In this document: positions 8,519 through 16,523 of the stretch, piece by piece
How the letters are laid out: each line of letters starts with the position of its first letter
Position numbering within the stretch: position 1 is the stretch's first letter
Position numbers and translations under genes: made by a program
Source: Algoriphagus sp. NG3
Lineage (GTDB): Bacteria > Bacteroidota > Bacteroidia > Cytophagales > Cyclobacteriaceae
Assembly: GCF_034119865.1 (NCBI RefSeq)
Contig: NZ_CP139421.1
Location: 3,755,001 to 3,819,000 of the forward strand
DNA length: 64,000 bases
Direction of reading: 5' to 3'
The notes under the pieces: generated by a model
What the model was told of the DNA's origin: nothing
Databases searched by the model: none
What the model saw: the letters and a program-made list of their open reading frames with translations, nothing else

Positions 8519-9514
8519 TCATGGATTTAGCCTTGCTAAAATAGCTTTGGCTTCATGCCATTGGAGCCTGGGGCCAAACTGGCTTACAATCTTGGAACTT
8601 GCCATAGAGGCTAATTTCCCGCTAGATGCATAGCTGTGTCCGTTAGTGATCCCGTACATAAATGCTCCTGCAAACATATCTCCAGCGCCATTGGTATCAA
8701 TAGCCGTAGTCGCATAAGGTTCTATGTCAATAAAGGTGTCTCCGTCATAGATCAACGCACCGTTCTTTCCTTGGGTGATCACAAAACGCTTTGCCAACTT
8801 CTTCATTTCTTCCCGTGCCTCTTCCAGATTGTCTTTTCCAGTGAAAATCATTGCTTCTTCTTCATTGGCAAAAAGCAAATCCACACTAGCTCCTATCACC
8901 TCAGTCATAGACTCTTTAAAGTACTTCACCATAGCTGGATCAGAGAAAGTCAAGGCCACTTTGACCCCATTTTCCTCCGCCACCTTCTTGGCATGTATCA
9001 TTGCCTGCTTACCATTTTCAGAAGTGATCAAATACCCTTCGATATATAGGTATTTTGAATCCTTAATGGCCGCTTCGTTGACATCATCGATAGAATAGGT
9101 CTGGGTGATTCCCAAAAAGGTATTCATGGTACGTTCGGCATCCTCAGTCACCATGACCAGACATTTTCCAGTAATACCTTCAGCCAGGTTGTTTTCATTC
9201 AGATTATGGGCCACACCGGCATCTTTCATATCATTCATGTAGAAATGACCCATTTCGTCATTGGCCACTTTGCAGGAGTAGTAGGACTTCCCACCAAACT
9301 GGCTGATTGCGATCACTGTATTTCCCGCCGAACCTCCACATTGCATCTTCGCATGTACAGTATCGATGACATTCATCAACGCATTTTGACTAGGCTCGTC
9401 TACCAGGGTCATCAGCCCTTTTTCTACACCGTTGTCAGCAAAAAACTGATCAGTGACCTTAAACTCTATATCTACTAGGGCATTTCCTATGCCTGTGACG
9501 TCGTATTTTTTCAT
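8519..9514 (-). CDS. PfkB family carbohydrate/nucleoside kinase (adenosine kinase-like)
   Basis: The 331-residue product is a ribokinase-fold sugar or nucleoside kinase that phosphorylates its substrate with ATP in the cytoplasm. The N-terminal PfkB signature appears as CGGSAGNTVIAISQFGG (about residues 59-75), and the C-terminal signature with the catalytic Asp as DTNGAGDMFAGAFMYG (about 273-288). The MKKYDVTGIGNALVDIE start and the TFLGITQTYS stretch resemble adenosine kinase-like members common in Bacteroidota. The exact substrate cannot be fixed from sequence. It is a single-gene unit with its own terminator, and its upstream region is an odd low-complexity stretch. Confidence 0.88.
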   Translation of the reverse strand: MKKYDVTGIGNALVDIEFKVTDQFFADNGVEKGLMTLVDEPSQNALMNVIDTVHAKMQCGGSAGNTVIAISQFGGKSYYSCKVANDEMGHFYMNDMKDAGVAHNLNENNLAEGITGKCLVMVTEDAERTMNTFLGITQTYSIDDVNEAAIKDSKYLYIEGYLITSENGKQAMIHAKKVAEENGVKVALTFSDPAMVKYFKESMTEVIGASVDLLFANEEEAMIFTGKDNLEEAREEMKKLAKRFVITQGKNGALIYDGDTFIDIEPYATTAIDTNGAGDMFAGAFMYGITNGHSYASSGKLASMASSKIVSQFGPRLQWHEAKAILARLNP

Positions 9515-9526
9515 TTTTTATTCTGT

Positions 9527-9635
9527 ATTGGAAAATTGGAATACTTTAAAATTGGAAGATTGGGTCGAGAAGTTGGAAAGTTGAAAGGTGGTAAAGTTGA
9601 TAAAGTCGTAAGGTGGTAAAGTTCAATTGTGAAAA
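9527..9635. repeat. Low-complexity TTGGAAA/TTGAAAG degenerate repeat
   Basis: About 110 bases upstream of the kinase gene consist of imperfect reiterations of 8-10-base units such as ATTGGAAAA, AGTTGGAAAG, GGTGGTAAAGTTG. A related stretch is found upstream of rimO (12829-12958). There is no coding potential. It may be slipped-strand expansion or degenerate intergenic filler. Confidence 0.45.
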
Positions 9636-9682
9636 TCAAGTCAATAACCTAGATAGACTCGTAAATCGTAGTTCGTCGATCG

Positions 9683-10846
9683 TCAATCAAATATCTTATG
9701 TCTTTCAAAGGGCTTGCTCCTATCAAACAAATACCGATAGGTATGATGAGTCTTGTAAATCTCCGCTAAAAGCTGCTCACAAACCCGCATCATCTTTGGA
9801 TTAAAGTCCCCTATCCAGTTCATTTCTATAGTTTTATATGGAAAACTCGGCTTACCACTCATCTTATCATAACTAAGGATCATGGCACTTTCCACGCCCC
9901 TGCCTTGATGGTCTGGCACTACACCAAACACCAGACCGAGCATTTTGGTGGGAGGTGAAAAGGTTTTGTACCAAAGGAATTTGAGTTTGCCTATCAAATC
10001 CATCTTACCGTTCACATGTTTGAAAATCTGGTTGATCTCTGGAATCTGGATAAAAAACGAAATTGGTTCACCTTTGTAGAACCCGAAATAAATCAGCTTT
10101 TCATCGATGATAGGCTTCATCTTGGAGAACATCATCTGTGCTTCTTTTAGTGCCAGAGATTTCCCCATGTGTCGTGCCCAAGCCTTGTTATAGACAGTCA
10201 TAAAGTACTCAGGTGCTTTTTCCTTGAGTTCTTTACCTTTTAGGTAGTGAAAATCATAATCGGGATCATCCATAATTACCTTTGCCCTGGCAATCATTTT
10301 TTCATCGAAGCCCAGATTCTGAACAGGTCTGGCATAGGTAAATTGCTTGAAATAAATCTGAAAGCCGTAATCTTCGAAGAACTTCTGGTAGTACTTGAAG
10401 TTCCAGGGCATGTTATAGTTTGGCTCCGTAAAGCCATCCACGAGCAATCCCCACCATTTATCCCGCTCCCCAAAGTTGATCGGGCCGTCCATGGCTTCCA
10501 TTCCTTCACTTTCCAGCCATGATTTTGCCGTGTCGAAAAGTAAGAATGCAGCGTCTTGGTCATTGATACACTCAAAAAATCCCAATCCGCCGGTCGGCTG
10601 CTTCTCCTTCATCTTTGGGTTGATAAAAGATGCTATACGTCCTATGGTTTCTCCTTTTTCATTTTGCAAAAGCCAGCGTTTGGCCTTAGCCCCATTCCGA
10701 AAAAGCTTATTGGTCTCCTTATGAAAAAGCCCCTCGATATCCGCATCAAGAGGCCTGATCCAATTCTTTTCATTTTTATACAACCTCACAGCCATCTCGA
10801 TAAAGGCCTTTTGATGGGCAGGCGTGGTAACTTCGATCAATTGCAT
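9683..10846 (-). CDS. GNAT-fold protein, possibly YghO-like
   Basis: A 387-residue cytoplasmic protein without signal peptide or membrane segments. It starts MQLIEVTTPAHQKAF and includes FVYK-like substrate-loop features (RLYKNEKNWIRPLDADIE), a GRIASFINP strand and a late VPDHQGRGVESAMI segment. The last resembles the acetyl-CoA-binding Q/RxxGxG/A motif of GNAT acetyltransferases. The total length and order resemble the E. coli YghO family, as I recall it. The substrate is unknown. Related proteins in Bacteroidota are usually annotated as hypothetical or as N-acetyltransferase. Confidence 0.65.
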   Translation of the reverse strand: MQLIEVTTPAHQKAFIEMAVRLYKNEKNWIRPLDADIEGLFHKETNKLFRNGAKAKRWLLQNEKGETIGRIASFINPKMKEKQPTGGLGFFECINDQDAAFLLFDTAKSWLESEGMEAMDGPINFGERDKWWGLLVDGFTEPNYNMPWNFKYYQKFFEDYGFQIYFKQFTYARPVQNLGFDEKMIARAKVIMDDPDYDFHYLKGKELKEKAPEYFMTVYNKAWARHMGKSLALKEAQMMFSKMKPIIDEKLIYFGFYKGEPISFFIQIPEINQIFKHVNGKMDLIGKLKFLWYKTFSPPTKMLGLVFGVVPDHQGRGVESAMILSYDKMSGKPSFPYKTIEMNWIGDFNPKMMRVCEQLLAEIYKTHHTYRYLFDRSKPFERHKIFD

Positions 10847-10899
10847 TCGGGTGATTTTAGAATGCTAAATTAGGCAGATCGGGCGAAAGGGCAAAAAGT

Positions 10900-10930
10900 G
10901 AGTTATCCTGCTTCTCCAGAAGCAGGACTC
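10900..10930. repeat. Palindromic repeat, copy 1 (downstream of the DUF2809 gene)
   Basis: CCTGCTTCT-CC-AGAAGCAGG (10907-10926) is a 9-bp stem with a 2-base loop, extended at its ends by GAGT and ACTC. It shares the core GCTTCTCCAGAA with two more hairpins on the other side of the DUF2809 gene. It may serve as a terminator-like or mRNA-end structure, but no T-run follows. Confidence 0.55.
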
Positions 10931-10975
10931 GTTACACCAATACACTGTTAATTCAGATCAGCTTAGGGGACACTA

Positions 10976-11365
10976 TTATTTACGCTTCATGATCATATCT
11001 AATGAAGCCGCAAGTACAATCCCTACTACATAAGCCAACAAGTCTGTCCAAAGGAATCCTTGTCCTAACATTAACCTTCCAGGCAGAGTTGTTCTGATTT
11101 CATTTATCCACGGCGCCTGATACAACTGGCTTAATTCAATGGCAAAGCAAATTGCTAAGCCAAAGATTGCCACTTTCTGTACTTTGTGATTTACAAGGAA
11201 AAAGCGAACTATAAAATACATCATAGACGCATACAGCGCGTCTCCTATGGCAGCAGGTAAAAAAGTTGTTTTTCTTGATAACAACCCCAGGGCGATTATG
11301 ATCAGAATGATACATGCGTATAAATATTTTTGCCTTGCTGAATTTCCCTGTCCTTTGTTCGTCAT
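10976..11365 (-). CDS. DUF2809 family membrane protein
   Basis: A 129-residue integral membrane protein with four hydrophobic segments (about residues 14-28, 36-56, 63-76 and 102-123). The conserved GLLSRK, GDALYASMMYF and AIELSQLYQAPWINEIR.T stretches, with the G.G(F)LW.DLLAY(VV)G end, identify the DUF2809 family. The function is unknown. The gene stands alone between two sets of related palindromes. The ATG at 11365 is followed by a short polar N terminus before the first helix. Confidence 0.82.
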   Translation of the reverse strand: MTNKGQGNSARQKYLYACIILIIIALGLLSRKTTFLPAAIGDALYASMMYFIVRFFLVNHKVQKVAIFGLAICFAIELSQLYQAPWINEIRTTLPGRLMLGQGFLWTDLLAYVVGIVLAASLDMIMKRK

Positions 11366-11393
11366 TTAAGATAAGAAATTGGCTCTATAAATA

Positions 11394-11417
11394 ATGCTGC
11401 TTCTGGAGAAGTAGCAT
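11394..11417. repeat. Palindromic repeat, copy 2 (upstream of the DUF2809 gene)
   Basis: ATGCTGCTTCT-GG-AGAAGTAGCAT forms a hairpin with one mismatched pair. It shares the TTCT-nn-AGAA core and the GC-flank pattern with the palindromes at 10900 and 11435. Confidence 0.5.
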
Positions 11418-11434
11418 AACAGGTGGTACTGTTG

Positions 11435-11458
11435 TCCCGCTTCTCCAGAATCCGGACT
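11435..11458. repeat. Palindromic repeat, copy 3 (just after the rimO stop)
   Basis: GTCCCGCTTCT-CC-AGAATCCGGAC forms an imperfect hairpin that begins 2 bases beyond the rimO stop codon, so it may also act at the 3' end of the rimO mRNA. Its CGCTTCTCCAGAA core matches copy 1. Confidence 0.5.
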
Positions 11459-11460
11459 GC

Positions 11461-12774
11461 CTACTCTTCCACCTCCGCATACAGATCAAACTCTGTTGCA
11501 TCGGTTACTTTCACATGTACAAAGTCTCCTACTCGGCAATAGTATTTCGAAGCATCAATCAGCACTTCGTTATCCACTTCTACGGAATCATATTCTGTAC
11601 GGCCTACGAAGTGACCGCCTTCTTTTTTATCGATTAATACTTTGAAAGATTTCCCAATTTTCTCCTGATTCAGATCGTATGATATCTGCTCCTGAATCTC
11701 CATCAGATTGTTTGCACGCTCCTGCTTCACTTCCTGTGGGATATTGTCCTCCATAGAATAAGCATGGGTATTTTCCTCATGAGAATAAGTAAACACACCC
11801 AAACGCTCGAATTTCATCCGCTCCACGAAGTCCACCATCTCCTGATACTCCTTCTCTCCTTCACCCGGATGCCCTGCAATCAGCGTAGTGCGGATAGCGA
11901 TATCCGGAAGAATATCCCGGATACTATGGATTAAGTTTTCCTGTTTTTCACGTGTTGTCCCCCGACGCATCGCTTTCAGTACATCCGTGGAACCGTGTTG
12001 CAAAGGAATATCCAGGTAGTTGCAGATGTTGTCCCGCTCTTTCATTACTTCGATCACGTCCATTGGGAAGCCCGTAGGATAAGCATAATGCAGACGAATC
12101 CAGTCGATGCCATTTACGTCAGAAAGCCTTCGCATCAACTCCGCAAGATTTCTCTTTTTGTAAATATCCAATCCGTAATAAGTTGAATCCTGAGCGATTA
12201 GAAGCAACTCCTTAGTCCCACCGGCAGCTTTGTGCTCCGCTTCTTTTACAAGTTCTTCGATAGGTCTGGAAATATGCCCTCCACGCATAATAGGTATCGC
12301 ACAGAAAGAACAAGGTCTATCACAGCCTTCAGAAATCTTCATGTACGCATAGTGGGAAGAATGAGTCAAAAGCCGCTCTCCCACCAACTCATGCTTGTAG
12401 TCAGCCTTGAATTTCTTCAAAATCGCCGGCAAATCCCGAGTCCCGAAAAATGCATCCACCTGAGGAATTTCTTTCTCCAGGTCGTCTTTGTAGCGCTGCG
12501 AAAGACATCCGGTCACATAGACTTTATCCACCAAGCCTTGTTCTTTGGCATCCACATACTGCAAAATGGTGTCGATTGACTCCTGCTTTGCATTGTCTAT
12601 AAACCCGCAAGTATTGATGATAATGATGTTATTATCGTCCGTACCCGACTCATGGCTGGCGTTGATGCCGTTGCCTCTAAGCTGGGTGAGCAACACCTCT
12701 GAATCTACGAGATTCTTAGAGCAACCCATGGTGATGATATTGACTTTGTCTTTTTTTAACGTTCTCGCTTTCAC
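11461..12774 (-). CDS. rimO: Ribosomal protein S12 methylthiotransferase RimO
   Basis: RimO adds a methylthio group to an aspartate of ribosomal protein S12, using two iron-sulfur clusters and S-adenosylmethionine. The N-terminal domain begins KVNIITMGCSKNLVDSE, with cysteines also in NTCGFID and TGCLSQRY. The radical SAM triad is CDRPCSFC, and a TRAM domain ends the protein (KVLIDKKEGGHFVGRTEYDS). I chose the GTG at 12774 (437 residues) over an ATG at 12858. The family normally begins at this point (MKARTLKKDKVN), a TACCTTTG -7 promoter element lies at 12805-12798, and the extra 28 residues of the longer frame would be encoded by AT-rich repeat DNA. Confidence 0.93.
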   Translation of the reverse strand: MKARTLKKDKVNIITMGCSKNLVDSEVLLTQLRGNGINASHESGTDDNNIIIINTCGFIDNAKQESIDTILQYVDAKEQGLVDKVYVTGCLSQRYKDDLEKEIPQVDAFFGTRDLPAILKKFKADYKHELVGERLLTHSSHYAYMKISEGCDRPCSFCAIPIMRGGHISRPIEELVKEAEHKAAGGTKELLLIAQDSTYYGLDIYKKRNLAELMRRLSDVNGIDWIRLHYAYPTGFPMDVIEVMKERDNICNYLDIPLQHGSTDVLKAMRRGTTREKQENLIHSIRDILPDIAIRTTLIAGHPGEGEKEYQEMVDFVERMKFERLGVFTYSHEENTHAYSMEDNIPQEVKQERANNLMEIQEQISYDLNQEKIGKSFKVLIDKKEGGHFVGRTEYDSVEVDNEVLIDASKYYCRVGDFVHVKVTDATEFDLYAEVEE

Positions 12775-12797
12775 AGTTTTCCTACTTTTTGAGGCTG

Positions 12798-12805
12798 CAA
12801 AGGTA
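12798..12805 (-). promoter_or_regulatory. Likely -7 element of the rimO promoter
   Basis: TACCTTTG on the minus strand fits TAnnTTTG. It lies 24 bases before the GTG start of rimO. No good TTTG is found 19 bases upstream, so this is a half match. Its place inside the longer alternative frame argues for the shorter rimO. Confidence 0.45.
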
Positions 12806-12828
12806 GGGAAAAAACTGCTATGCCGTTT

Positions 12829-12958
12829 TTTAATTGGAAAATTGAAAAATTTAAACATTGAAATATTGTGTGATCACCCAATATTTTCCATTTCATCCAC
12901 GGTACATAAGATCCTGACCAATTTTTCAATCTTGCAATTTTGAAATCTTCCAATCCCT
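12829..12958. repeat. AT-rich degenerate repeat upstream of rimO
   Basis: The stretch holds units such as TAATTGGAAAATTG, AAAAATTTAAACATTG, and in inverted orientation CAATTTTTCAATCTTGCAATTTTG. It resembles the unit pattern at 9527-9635. An inverted relation between its two ends (TTGGAAAATTGAAAAATT versus AATTTTTCAATCTTG) would allow a long imperfect hairpin. No gene is present. Confidence 0.4.
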
Positions 12959-13019
12959 ACTTAACACTTTGATAAAACAACCTTAATCTATGGCGTGATG
13001 TGGTGGGGTTTCCTTTGTT

Positions 13020-13027
13020 TACTTTTG
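13020..13027 (+). promoter_or_regulatory. Possible -7 promoter element of a short leader or small RNA
   Basis: TACTTTTG fits TAnnTTTG exactly. No TTTG stands 19 bases upstream, so the promoter is only half supported. A transcript from here would meet the terminator at 13069-13094 after about 60 bases. Confidence 0.35.
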
Positions 13028-13031
13028 AGGC

Positions 13032-13095
13032 GTACAGCAAACTTTTTAACTCCTTGCATTTATTTTTCGCCCCGATTCATATCGGGGCCTTTTTG
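13032..13095 (+). ncRNA. Candidate small RNA or terminated leader
   Basis: Between a TACTTTTG element (13020) and a strong intrinsic terminator lie about 60 bases with no start codon followed by a meaningful frame. The terminator stem is nested in an outer 7-bp pairing CCTTGCA/TGCAAGG (13052-13058 with 13094-13100). The E1 gene downstream has its own promoter beyond this structure, so a separate short transcript is possible. I do not recognise it as any known RNA family. Confidence 0.3.
13069..13094 (+). terminator. Rightward intrinsic terminator upstream of the E1 gene
   Basis: GCCCCGAT-TCAT-ATCGGGGC is a perfect 8-bp GC-rich stem with a 4-base loop, followed by CTTTTT on the plus strand. 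On the minus strand no T-run follows, so it is directional. No rightward gene precedes it within 1 kb, which is why a short non-coding transcript is suspected. Confidence 0.65.
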
Positions 13096-13110
13096 CAAGG
13101 CGCTACACAC

Positions 13111-13141
13111 TTTGGCTTTTTACTTCCTTCATGTAACTTAG
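13111..13141 (+). promoter_or_regulatory. Probable promoter of the 2-oxoacid dehydrogenase E1 gene
   Basis: TTTG (13111-13114), 19 bases, then TAACTTAG (13134-13141) matches the Bacteroidota promoter with one mismatch in the -7 box. The predicted start is about 13146, leaving a leader of about 14 bases before the ATG at 13160. Confidence 0.55.
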
Positions 13142-13159
13142 AATGGAAATCACCATTCT
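13140..13159 (+). promoter_or_regulatory. 7-bp inverted repeat abutting the E1 start codon
   Basis: AGAATGG-AAATCA-CCATTCT is a perfect 7-bp inverted repeat whose last base directly precedes the ATG at 13160. It could be an operator at the transcription start or an RNA hairpin that hides the ribosome landing site. Confidence 0.4.
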
Positions 13160-15160
13160 ATGAAAAACACCCAACCATTATTGGACTTCGACCGACGAAA
13201 TCTTTCCGACGAAATCATGCTGGAACTTTACGAATCGCTCATCATGCCTCGAAGAATCGAAGAGAAAATGCTGATTCTCCTCCGACAGGGTCGTATTTCC
13301 AAATGGTTTAGCGGCTGGGGGCAAGAGGCCATCTCGATAGGTGTGGTAAAGGCTTTGCAAGCAGATGAATTCATCTTGCCTATGCATAGAAACCTGGGAA
13401 TTTTCACTGGTAGAAATATGCCTTTGGAAAGACTATTTGCTCAATTCCAAGGAAAGCTCTCCGGCTTTACCAAGGGGCGAGACCGCTCTTTTCACTTTGG
13501 CAGCAAAGCTCATCATGTGGTAGGGATGATCTCACACCTAGGTCCTCAATTGGCCATCGCGGATGGGATTGCTTTAGCTGATAAATTATCAAATGAGAAG
13601 AAAGTCACAGTTGTTTTCTCCGGTGACGGGGCAAGTTCTGAAGGAGATTTCCATGAGGGGCTTAATGTGGCAGCTGTGTGGAAATTACCCGTAATTTTTG
13701 TCATTGAGCACAATGGCTATGGGCTTTCCACTCCCAGCGAGGAGCAATTTGCATTCAAACACTTCACAGACAAAGGGCCTGGATATGGAATGGAGTCCAT
13801 ACAGATTCAGGGAAATAACATATTGGAAGTTTATAGTACCATCATGGCTCTGGCAGAAGATATTCGCCAAAATCCAAGACCTGTTTTGGTAGAAGCAATG
13901 ACCTTCAGGATGAGGGGGCATGAGGAAGCTTCCGGGACGAAATACGTTCCTAAACAACTGATGGAAGACTGGGCAAAGCTGGATCCGGTAGAAAATTATG
14001 AGCAATACCTCATGGAAACCGGGGTTTTGGATGACAAAACAAAATCCCTAATCAATACAAGAGTTAAATCTGCCATCAATGAGGGACTGGAAAGAGCATT
14101 TGCAGAGGAAGAAATATCGCCTGATTTAGCCATTGAACTGGCTGATGTCTATGCTCCGTATTCGCATTCAATAGTCTCACCCCCAGAAAATGGAACCACA
14201 TCCGACAAGAGACTGGTAGATGCGATTTCGGATGGGTTGAAGCAATCCATGGAAAAATTCCCAAAACTCATCCTCATGGGACAGGACATCGGTGAATATG
14301 GGGGAGTATTTAAGATTACAGATGGGTTCAAAGCTCAATTTGGGGCTGATCGTGTCCGGAACACACCACTTTGCGAGAGTGCAATAATTGGAGCTGCTCT
14401 GGGACTTTCCATCAAAGGATATAAGGCAATGGTGGAAATGCAATTCGCTGACTTCGTTTCAGTAGGTTTCAACCAAATCATAAATAACCTTGCTAAAATA
14501 CATTATCGCTGGGGACAACATGCAGATGTGGTGATCCGGATGCCTACTGGTGCGGGGATGGCTGCCGGCCCCTTTCATTCCCAATCCAATGAAGCCTGGT
14601 TTTTTCATACACCAGGACTTAAAATAATCTATCCTTCCAATCCGTACGATGCTAAAGGCTTGCTCAATGCTGCATTGGAAGACCCCAATCCTTACCTGTA
14701 TTTTGAACACAAAGGAATGTATCGATCCATCAGTTCAGTGATTCCTGACGATTACTATACAGTAGAGATAGGAAAAGCCGCTTTGGTAAAAGAAGGCACA
14801 CAGGTATCTATTTTAACTTACGGAATGGGCGTACACTGGGCCATAAAAACCGTGGAAGAACTGGGCATTTCTGCAGATATTTTGGACTTGAGAACTCTTC
14901 TACCATGGGATAAAAAAGCCGTAAAAGAGACAGTGAAAAAAACCGGGAAAATTATTTTCCTTCATGAAGACTGCATTACCGGCGGTATAGGAGCAGAAAT
15001 ATGTGCATGGATATCCGAGAATTGCTTTGAATACCTGGACGCTCCCGTCATGCGGGAGGGAAGTTTGGATACTCCGGTTCCTTTTGCCCCAGCTCTGGAA
15101 AAGCAATTCTTGCCAGTAGAAAGATTTAAAGAAAAATTATCATCTCTTTTGGAATACTAA
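13160..15160 (+). CDS. 2-oxoacid dehydrogenase E1 component, fused alpha and beta subunits
   Basis: The 666-residue product fuses the alpha and beta subunits of a thiamine-diphosphate-dependent E1 that decarboxylates a 2-oxoacid and reductively acylates the lipoyl domain of E2. The alpha half (about residues 1-330) shows MPRRIEEKML and the TPP motif GDGASSEGDFHEGLN with the following NGYG. The beta half (about 345-666) shows LILMGQDIGEYGGVF, NTPLCESAIIGAALG and the LHEDCITGGIGAEI end. Such fusions in Bacteroidota are usually branched-chain (2-oxoisovalerate) or pyruvate-type enzymes; the substrate is not certain. No E2 or E3 gene is adjacent. Confidence 0.92.
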   Translation: MKNTQPLLDFDRRNLSDEIMLELYESLIMPRRIEEKMLILLRQGRISKWFSGWGQEAISIGVVKALQADEFILPMHRNLGIFTGRNMPLERLFAQFQGKLSGFTKGRDRSFHFGSKAHHVVGMISHLGPQLAIADGIALADKLSNEKKVTVVFSGDGASSEGDFHEGLNVAAVWKLPVIFVIEHNGYGLSTPSEEQFAFKHFTDKGPGYGMESIQIQGNNILEVYSTIMALAEDIRQNPRPVLVEAMTFRMRGHEEASGTKYVPKQLMEDWAKLDPVENYEQYLMETGVLDDKTKSLINTRVKSAINEGLERAFAEEEISPDLAIELADVYAPYSHSIVSPPENGTTSDKRLVDAISDGLKQSMEKFPKLILMGQDIGEYGGVFKITDGFKAQFGADRVRNTPLCESAIIGAALGLSIKGYKAMVEMQFADFVSVGFNQIINNLAKIHYRWGQHADVVIRMPTGAGMAAGPFHSQSNEAWFFHTPGLKIIYPSNPYDAKGLLNAALEDPNPYLYFEHKGMYRSISSVIPDDYYTVEIGKAALVKEGTQVSILTYGMGVHWAIKTVEELGISADILDLRTLLPWDKKAVKETVKKTGKIIFLHEDCITGGIGAEICAWISENCFEYLDAPVMREGSLDTPVPFAPALEKQFLPVERFKEKLSSLLEY

Positions 15161-15197
15161 TTGTTTCTTAAAATGAAACCAACCAACCTATTGCCTG

Positions 15198-16523
15198 ATG
15201 ACAAGAATTTTTCTACGCTCTTTGATTGTATTTTGCGCTTTCATTCTTCTTGCACACAGCTCCCCTGCCCAGACATTTATAGGAAGTACTTTGGACAGCT
15301 ATTCTGGTGTGCACGCACTAGTACTGAATCCAGCTTTGTCCACAGACTCCAAAATGCGGTTGGACATCAACATCCTTTCTTCAAGTGCCTTTTTGGGAAA
15401 TGATTTCCTCAGCATTGATTTAAGCGATTTGAGTAATTTCCGGAATGGATTTGAAGTAAATTCTGATGATTCTAAAAATTCAAAAACCAATAACAATTTC
15501 TTTGGGAATATTGATGTATTAGGCCCCTCAGTTTTGTTTCATCTTGATCAGAGAAATAGCTTTGCTTTCACCACACGACTCCGCGGCTTCTTCAATTTGA
15601 CCAATGTGGGAGGAGACCTCTATGAATTGGCAAACACTGAGTATCATGACCAATCTGACTTTAATCTCACAATGGAAGATGTTTCGGGATTAGTTCATGT
15701 ATGGGCAGAGATTGGAGCCACCTATGGAAGATTACTTATTGACAATGAATATCATTCCCTGAAAGGGGGAGTCACGCTGAAGTACCTCGGAGGGGCAGGA
15801 GGTATGTTTACTAGCAGTAACTTACTCAATGCCAGCTACAACAACAGCTCTAATATACTGACCACCTCAGGGTCGCTACGCTATGGTTACACCTCAGGCT
15901 TCGATTTAAATGACATTAGCTTTTCTGATGTCAAATCGGGCTTTGGAGCCGATCTAGGACTGGTTTATGAATATAAAGAGCAGAACGTAAACAGGTATTA
16001 CAATCCATATAAATTCAGAGTGGGGCTATCCCTCATGGATGTAGGAGCTATAAACTATGATCAATCAGTCCGAAGTATCTATACTATGGAGGGTTCTTTT
16101 GACGCAGATGAATTTTCGACAAAGAGCCTGGAAGGGATACTTGAAGACAACTACAGCGGAGTGGAACTTGTGGGAAGCACCAAAATGGGACTGCCTACTT
16201 CTATCCAGTTTTTTGGTGATTATAATATTGATGGGAAATTCTTCGTCAGTGCGCAAGGAGCGCTTTCCATCAAAAACAATAAAGAAAACCCGGTAAGTAA
16301 TCTTATCAATTCATTTACCGTAACTCCCCGGCTGGAAAAAAGATGGGTTAGTGTATACAGTCCGCTCAGCATTCGCCAATATGATTCTGCCCTTGCATGG
16401 GGTCTTGGCGTGCGCGCCGGCCCAGTAATGATTGGCTCAGGATCCATTTTGACAAATCTGATTTCCAACACTTCCAGAAGCACTGATATATATATTGGGT
16501 TTAAAGTTCCGCTTTATAACTAG
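15198..16523 (+). CDS. DUF5723 family outer-membrane-type protein
   Basis: A 441-residue protein with a signal peptide ending at SSPAQ, followed by TFIGSTLDSYSGVHALVLNPA. That kind of start (small residues, then NPA) is typical of Bacteroidota DUF5723 and related PorV-like beta-barrel proteins. Many alternating strands follow, such as RLDINILSSSAFLG, KMGLPTSIQFFGDYNIDGKF and a closing IYIGFKVPLYN. An outer-membrane barrel is likely; the function is unknown. It starts 37 bases after the E1 gene and may be read from the same transcript. Confidence 0.75.
   Translation: MTRIFLRSLIVFCAFILLAHSSPAQTFIGSTLDSYSGVHALVLNPALSTDSKMRLDINILSSSAFLGNDFLSIDLSDLSNFRNGFEVNSDDSKNSKTNNNFFGNIDVLGPSVLFHLDQRNSFAFTTRLRGFFNLTNVGGDLYELANTEYHDQSDFNLTMEDVSGLVHVWAEIGATYGRLLIDNEYHSLKGGVTLKYLGGAGGMFTSSNLLNASYNNSSNILTTSGSLRYGYTSGFDLNDISFSDVKSGFGADLGLVYEYKEQNVNRYYNPYKFRVGLSLMDVGAINYDQSVRSIYTMEGSFDADEFSTKSLEGILEDNYSGVELVGSTKMGLPTSIQFFGDYNIDGKFFVSAQGALSIKNNKENPVSNLINSFTVTPRLEKRWVSVYSPLSIRQYDSALAWGLGVRAGPVMIGSGSILTNLISNTSRSTDIYIGFKVPLYN

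Noticed and set aside
12775..12858. N-terminal extension of RimO to the ATG at 12858
   Set aside because: Not family-like, coded by AT-repeat DNA and contains the likely rimO promoter element.
13000..13311. Plus-strand frame overlapping the start of the E1 gene
   Set aside because: It runs through a terminator and promoter and then out of frame through a clear E1 coding region; it is a shadow.
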